64,000 bases of DNA. Source: Symsagittifera roscoffensis (taxonomy: Eukaryota > Xenacoelomorpha > Acoela > Convolutidae). Shown here one piece after another: positions 60,424 to 64,000 of the stretch. Under the pieces are notes generated by a model, which saw only the letters and a list, made by a program, of their open reading frames with translations, was not told where the DNA came from and did no database searches. Within the stretch, counting starts at the first letter, position 1. The number at the start of each line of letters is the position of its first letter. The stretch spans positions 51,268,233 to 51,332,232 of the forward strand of contig NC_087067.1 in assembly GCF_963678635.1 (NCBI RefSeq). Direction: 5' to 3'. A program made the position numbers and the translations under genes.

Positions 60424-60913
60424 TGTGGAAAAAAAACCAAGATGAAATATGATTGCCAAATTTATTTTGCTTGAAGCATCAAGAGTACGGTGATGAGATC
60501 TCAAAAGGTAGCCATAGTAGCGTGAAACTTTTGAGGTACACTTTTTGCCGCAAAAAAAATAACACGAAAATGAAAGAAAATTGGTGTTGCATATTACATA
60601 TTGTATGAATGCATAATTTTGGTATGACATTTTCAGCAGAAAACGCTATGTACTTCTCACTGAAACTACAAAACGAATTGTAATTTCAAAGCCCAATTGA
60701 ATAAAAAAAAATCTCCTTGATAATGCATGGCAATCCGCGTCTTCCATAACACTGGTGACAATAATCCTGTTCTTTGTTCAAAACTTTGCTGCGATACCGG
60801 CAATCAGGATTCGTAGGCCACATGTGTAGTGACTGGTTACTCATGTATTTGGTCTATAAGAGCATCTTTATATTTATGTAGGACATAAAGAAATATAGAC
60901 ATTCAGTTGTGAA

Positions 60914-60974
60914 GAGGTGGTGAAGTGGTTACGTCTCCGCCCGACAATCATAGGGTCCGAAGTTCGAGATCCAC
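60914..60974 (+). ncRNA. tRNA-like sequence, probably a SINE head or tRNA relic
   Basis: TGGTGAAGTGG fits the RNA polymerase III A box and AGTTCGAGATCC fits the B box, at normal tRNA spacing. The T-stem and acceptor stem do not pair, so this is not a working tRNA. It is more likely a tRNA-derived SINE or a decayed gene. Confidence 0.45.
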
Positions 60975-61049
60975 CATGATCTGTACAGGTTGCTTAAAGG
61001 TGAGGAAACATTATTTTGCCCAGATAATGAATATAAAAAAATGCATGTT

Positions 61050-61114
61050 AAACTTAAGAAGGACAAAACATCGGTTCTCCACGAAGAACCGTTGTTTTGT
61101 CCTTCTTAAAGTTT
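61050..61114. repeat. Near-perfect hairpin with 29-30-nt arms
   Basis: The left arm 61,050-61,078 (TAAGAAGGACAAAAC, CGGTTCT) and right arm 61,085-61,114 are reverse complements except for one mismatch and one 1-nt indel, around a 6-nt loop (CCACGA). It lies about 75 bp after the tRNA-like sequence. Confidence 0.85.
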
Positions 61115-62905
61115 ACATACAATTTTTTTGATTCATTTTGGTCCTTTCCCTTGTGGATTAATGGTCTTAAACATAACACGTTTTTCGAATTTGAATTCAT
61201 TTATTCACGTCGATTTAATCGATAAAGCTTAGTTCGGTTAGCAAATATATCGGCCTGCTGAATGGACGAATGGTCTCGGAGACACAGATTCTGAAAAAAT
61301 TCAAACTTTGGGGTCATAAAAACCTCAAGCTGCACAGTTAAACCCAATTTAGCCCAAACTTACCGGAAAAATTGGCGTCTCAAATAGTCAAGAAATTATC
61401 TAAGTTTGAATGTTAGAACAAGGTAATGGAAAATTTAATAGTGACAACTTACTGTGTATTATCTTGTATTGCTGACAGCGTGGATGATTTTTTTAGGGAA
61501 ATTGAACAATATTTGCGCGGGGAGGAAATAATCAACAATACAACACCGTCTGAAATATTTGCACGGTATAGTCTGAACACCCAAAAAAGAACAGTTGGAA
61601 AGATTCTTAATACTTTTTCCTACCAACTTACCCGTTAAAAGTAAGGCATTAAAAGAGTAAACAAGCGTGTATTAAGCTGGCTGAACGAGAAATATTTCGG
61701 ATTAGAGCAGAAATATTAACAGTCGTACTTCAATAAGAAAAATATGATGCCCAATTTATGCTCAAAATGATTCCCGAGAGATAAAACCGTTTGCACTTTT
61801 TCTGCAGAATAAAAATTAGGAACAGACTTTAAATTCATCGCATAACACCCCACATTTACCTGGTGTGGTGGAACGGTTCTTTGATGCGTTGTTATGATTT
61901 AGATGTCTTAAAATGATGAACGGCTCGAGAAACATGGTTTCCGATGCACATCCGTTCAGTAAATAGTTCACAAATAAGATCATGCAAAGAACACAACAAA
62001 AAAGATCCGTGAGAAGAGTAATCAATTAGTATGCAAATAGCCAACCACTAAGGTTAAATTCTGCGATAAGAAATAAAAGGAAACTTTAAACTTTTTTCCA
62101 TTGAAGCTCTGATACGATTACGTCTCAAATGGCATAATTTTCAAATAGCATAACAATGAAAAATTTTATCAAATGACATCAATTCCAGGTATATTGCAGA
62201 GTTAAAAAAATTAAAGAAATTTTTGAATTCGAGTGAATAAATTCGAAACATCTTTCAATAAATTGTGAAAAATGATTACGTTGTCAATTCAATTGTTAAT
62301 TGAACCTTTAATTTAAAAAAACAGAATTCTTATCAAAAGCATAAGCTTGCTGCTGCTAACTAGTTTATTTTTATCAATTTTTTAAACAAAAATGTCACTC
62401 AACTTTTGTTTAGAAGCAGTTAATTCTAAAATTTTTTGCTTATATTTTTGATAAAAAAGAGAAATATTTTTTCGTATAAAGTGTTTCATATTATAAATTC
62501 AGGCTATTTGAGAAAACTTTAATTTTTTATGCCATTTGGGAATTATGCGATATGTGAAGTTACCCTAAGATACATTGCTATTTCATATTAAATGCTTAGA
62601 TACAGATTTACGTAAAATCAGGGAGTAAGATCAAGGTAAAATCAGACGTGTTTCCCGTACTTATAAAATGTTCTAATTCAGATCCAAAATAAAGTTTTTC
62701 AGATCTAATTTTCAGATTTGAAATGGGTTGTCAAATGTTAAATTAAAGCTTGGATACTTTATAATTGGGTTATTTTAGATCTAACTTCAGATCTGAAATT
62801 TTGTTTTCATGGTTATTTAAGCTCCTGATTTCAAACTTGAAATTTTTTTATAATTATTTTTTGAAAACATCAATGTTTCTGTTAAATTTTTTGCTATTAT
62901 AGGTA
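61115..62905. other. AT-rich region without a recognisable gene
   Basis: Only short frames without features (for example 61,426-61,638). From about 62,690 the motif TTCAGATCTGAAA and variants recur and reappear after 63,640, flanking the inverted repeat copy. Confidence 0.5.
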
Positions 62906-63438
62906 TTTGTTCCGACTTTCGATACGAAAGTAACGGAATATTTGTGCTCGGGGTGGGGTTTTGTTTTCTTCAGACAAATTTCGACTTTTAACTAGCCATT
63001 TTTGACAGAACTTTTTTTACATCATTCAAAAGGTATTGTTGTCTTGAGCTCAAATTTGAAAGATATTTCACCTGTGATCATTTTTCGTAAAGTTATGGGG
63101 GTATTAAGATTGCCATTTTGGCCAATTTGGGACAATTAACGCGCGATATATTTCGCGCTATTAACGCGTAAGCGGAGAGTTAATCCGTCTTAAAATCGTT
63201 CCAAAATGGTTGAAAGAAGCTTATTTGCCATAATTGAATTGTTATAAGGAGCTAAATCTATCTTATTGTACTTTAAATGGCATGTGGGGGGATGATTTTC
63301 ATAGAAAAATTCAAATTAAAAAAAAATTTTTTTTTTATTTTATTACATTTAATTTTTAATGATATTACTGCTCCATAAAACCTTAAAAGGCAGTCGGAAC
63401 ATTCAGGGCTTCGCCCTGATACGAGCAGTCTTGTTTTG
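62906..63438 (-). repeat. Repeat of about 530 bp, inverted partner of 52,993-53,507
   Basis: Reverse complement of the 53.0-kb copy over its length: TTTGTTCCGACTTTCGATAC at the left, GCGCGATATATTTCGCGC in the middle, and CAGGGCTTCGCCCTGATACG, AGCAGTCTTGTTTTG at the right. Small indels and substitutions throughout. Confidence 0.88.
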
Positions 63439-64000
63439 TACTTTATAGCTTCTGCTAGCTGCTAGCATGTACTTAGCAAATACTCTTGTACTGATTGGAT
63501 ACTGCTGATATGTATTTGCGTAATTATGAGGTAACCATCAGAATGCAGTAGCGCATGAAAATCAAAATTTTGATAGGTGTTCTAGCAATTTTTGAAAAAG
63601 TTTTAATTGAATTGAACAAAACATATGTAAATTTCTAACTTCAGGTTTCTATAGCTTCAGATCAAAAAGTTTTTGTTGCATAGTTATTTAAAATCTGAAC
63701 AATTGTATTTCAGGTTCGTATTTCAGATCTCAAAATTGTAAGTTTTTCTCAAAGATCTAAAATAACGAATTTCAGATCTGAGAGTCAAGTAATGAAGTAA
63801 ATAAAGAAATCCAGATCTAAATCAGAAAAATCACTGAGTACAAGCAGTTACATTGTTTGCTTCAGGTCACGTCTAATTAAGACTGACTCTCAGATTCAAA
63901 CTTACTGTACAGTTATTACATGATTACATAAATTTGCTATAATTATGCCTATAACACTACCTCGCCGTCCAAAAAAAACTCTAAAAGTATTGTAAAAACA
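63439..64000. other. AT-rich right edge of the window
   Basis: No gene seen. It contains further TTCAGATCT-type repeats (about 63,640-63,820) like those at 62,690-62,830. Confidence 0.5.

Noticed and set aside
60914-60985. Functional tRNA gene
   Set aside because: A and B boxes are present but the T-stem and acceptor stem do not pair.

Overview
The window looks like a piece of an AT-rich invertebrate metazoan genome: split genes with GT-AG introns, (GT)n microsatellites, Ty3/Gypsy and BEL/Pao retrotransposon relics, non-autonomous DNA elements and one 200-base assembly gap. The phylum cannot be fixed from the sequence.

0.65-21.7 kb, minus strand: one large gene, the pore-forming alpha1 subunit of a Cav2-type (N/P/Q-like) voltage-gated calcium channel. 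I resolved 26 coding exons by reading frame, splice sites and matching codon phase. With one exon chosen from each alternative pair they give about 1,314 residues, from the N-terminal region through domains I, II and III to S4 of domain IV. IVS5, the IV pore, IVS6 and the C-terminus lie beyond base 1. Cav2 assignment rests on the alpha-interaction domain, the post-IIS6 sequence and the IVS4 sequence. The pore glutamates of domains I-III are present.

The outstanding observation is three pairs of tandem, phase-matched, apparently mutually exclusive exons, for IS4 (95/95 bp), IIS4 (110/113 bp) and IIS5 (132/132 bp). They could give up to eight voltage-sensor/pore combinations. The alternative IIS4 exon moves the gating charges outward: a new outer Arg, Glu in place of an inner Lys, and Ser in place of the innermost Arg. 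Two further stretches look like decayed duplicated exons (pore II, and an S2-S3 segment), so this gene seems to gain and lose tandem exons repeatedly.

21.7-33.2 kb: AT-rich sequence upstream of the channel gene, with a small CG-rich block that may mark its 5' end, then dispersed repeats including two diverged copies of an unknown element of 1.3-1.6 kb.

33.2-39.3 kb: a badly decayed Ty3/Gypsy element (copy A) whose integrase end and flank are tandemly duplicated with a 1,293-bp period. 39.3-43.1 kb: no recognisable gene. 43.1-43.3 kb: Ns. 43.4-48.3 kb: a decayed BEL/Pao element. 49.5-49.9 kb: a hAT-like MITE with an exact 8-bp target-site duplication.

53.0-63.4 kb: a better preserved Ty3/Gypsy element (copy B, 54.46-60.42 kb) between two inverted copies of a repeat of about 520 bp. 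Its pol is interrupted by stop codons and has substitutions in both the reverse transcriptase and integrase active sites, so it is inactive. The last kilobases hold a tRNA-like SINE head, a near-perfect hairpin and AT-rich repeats.
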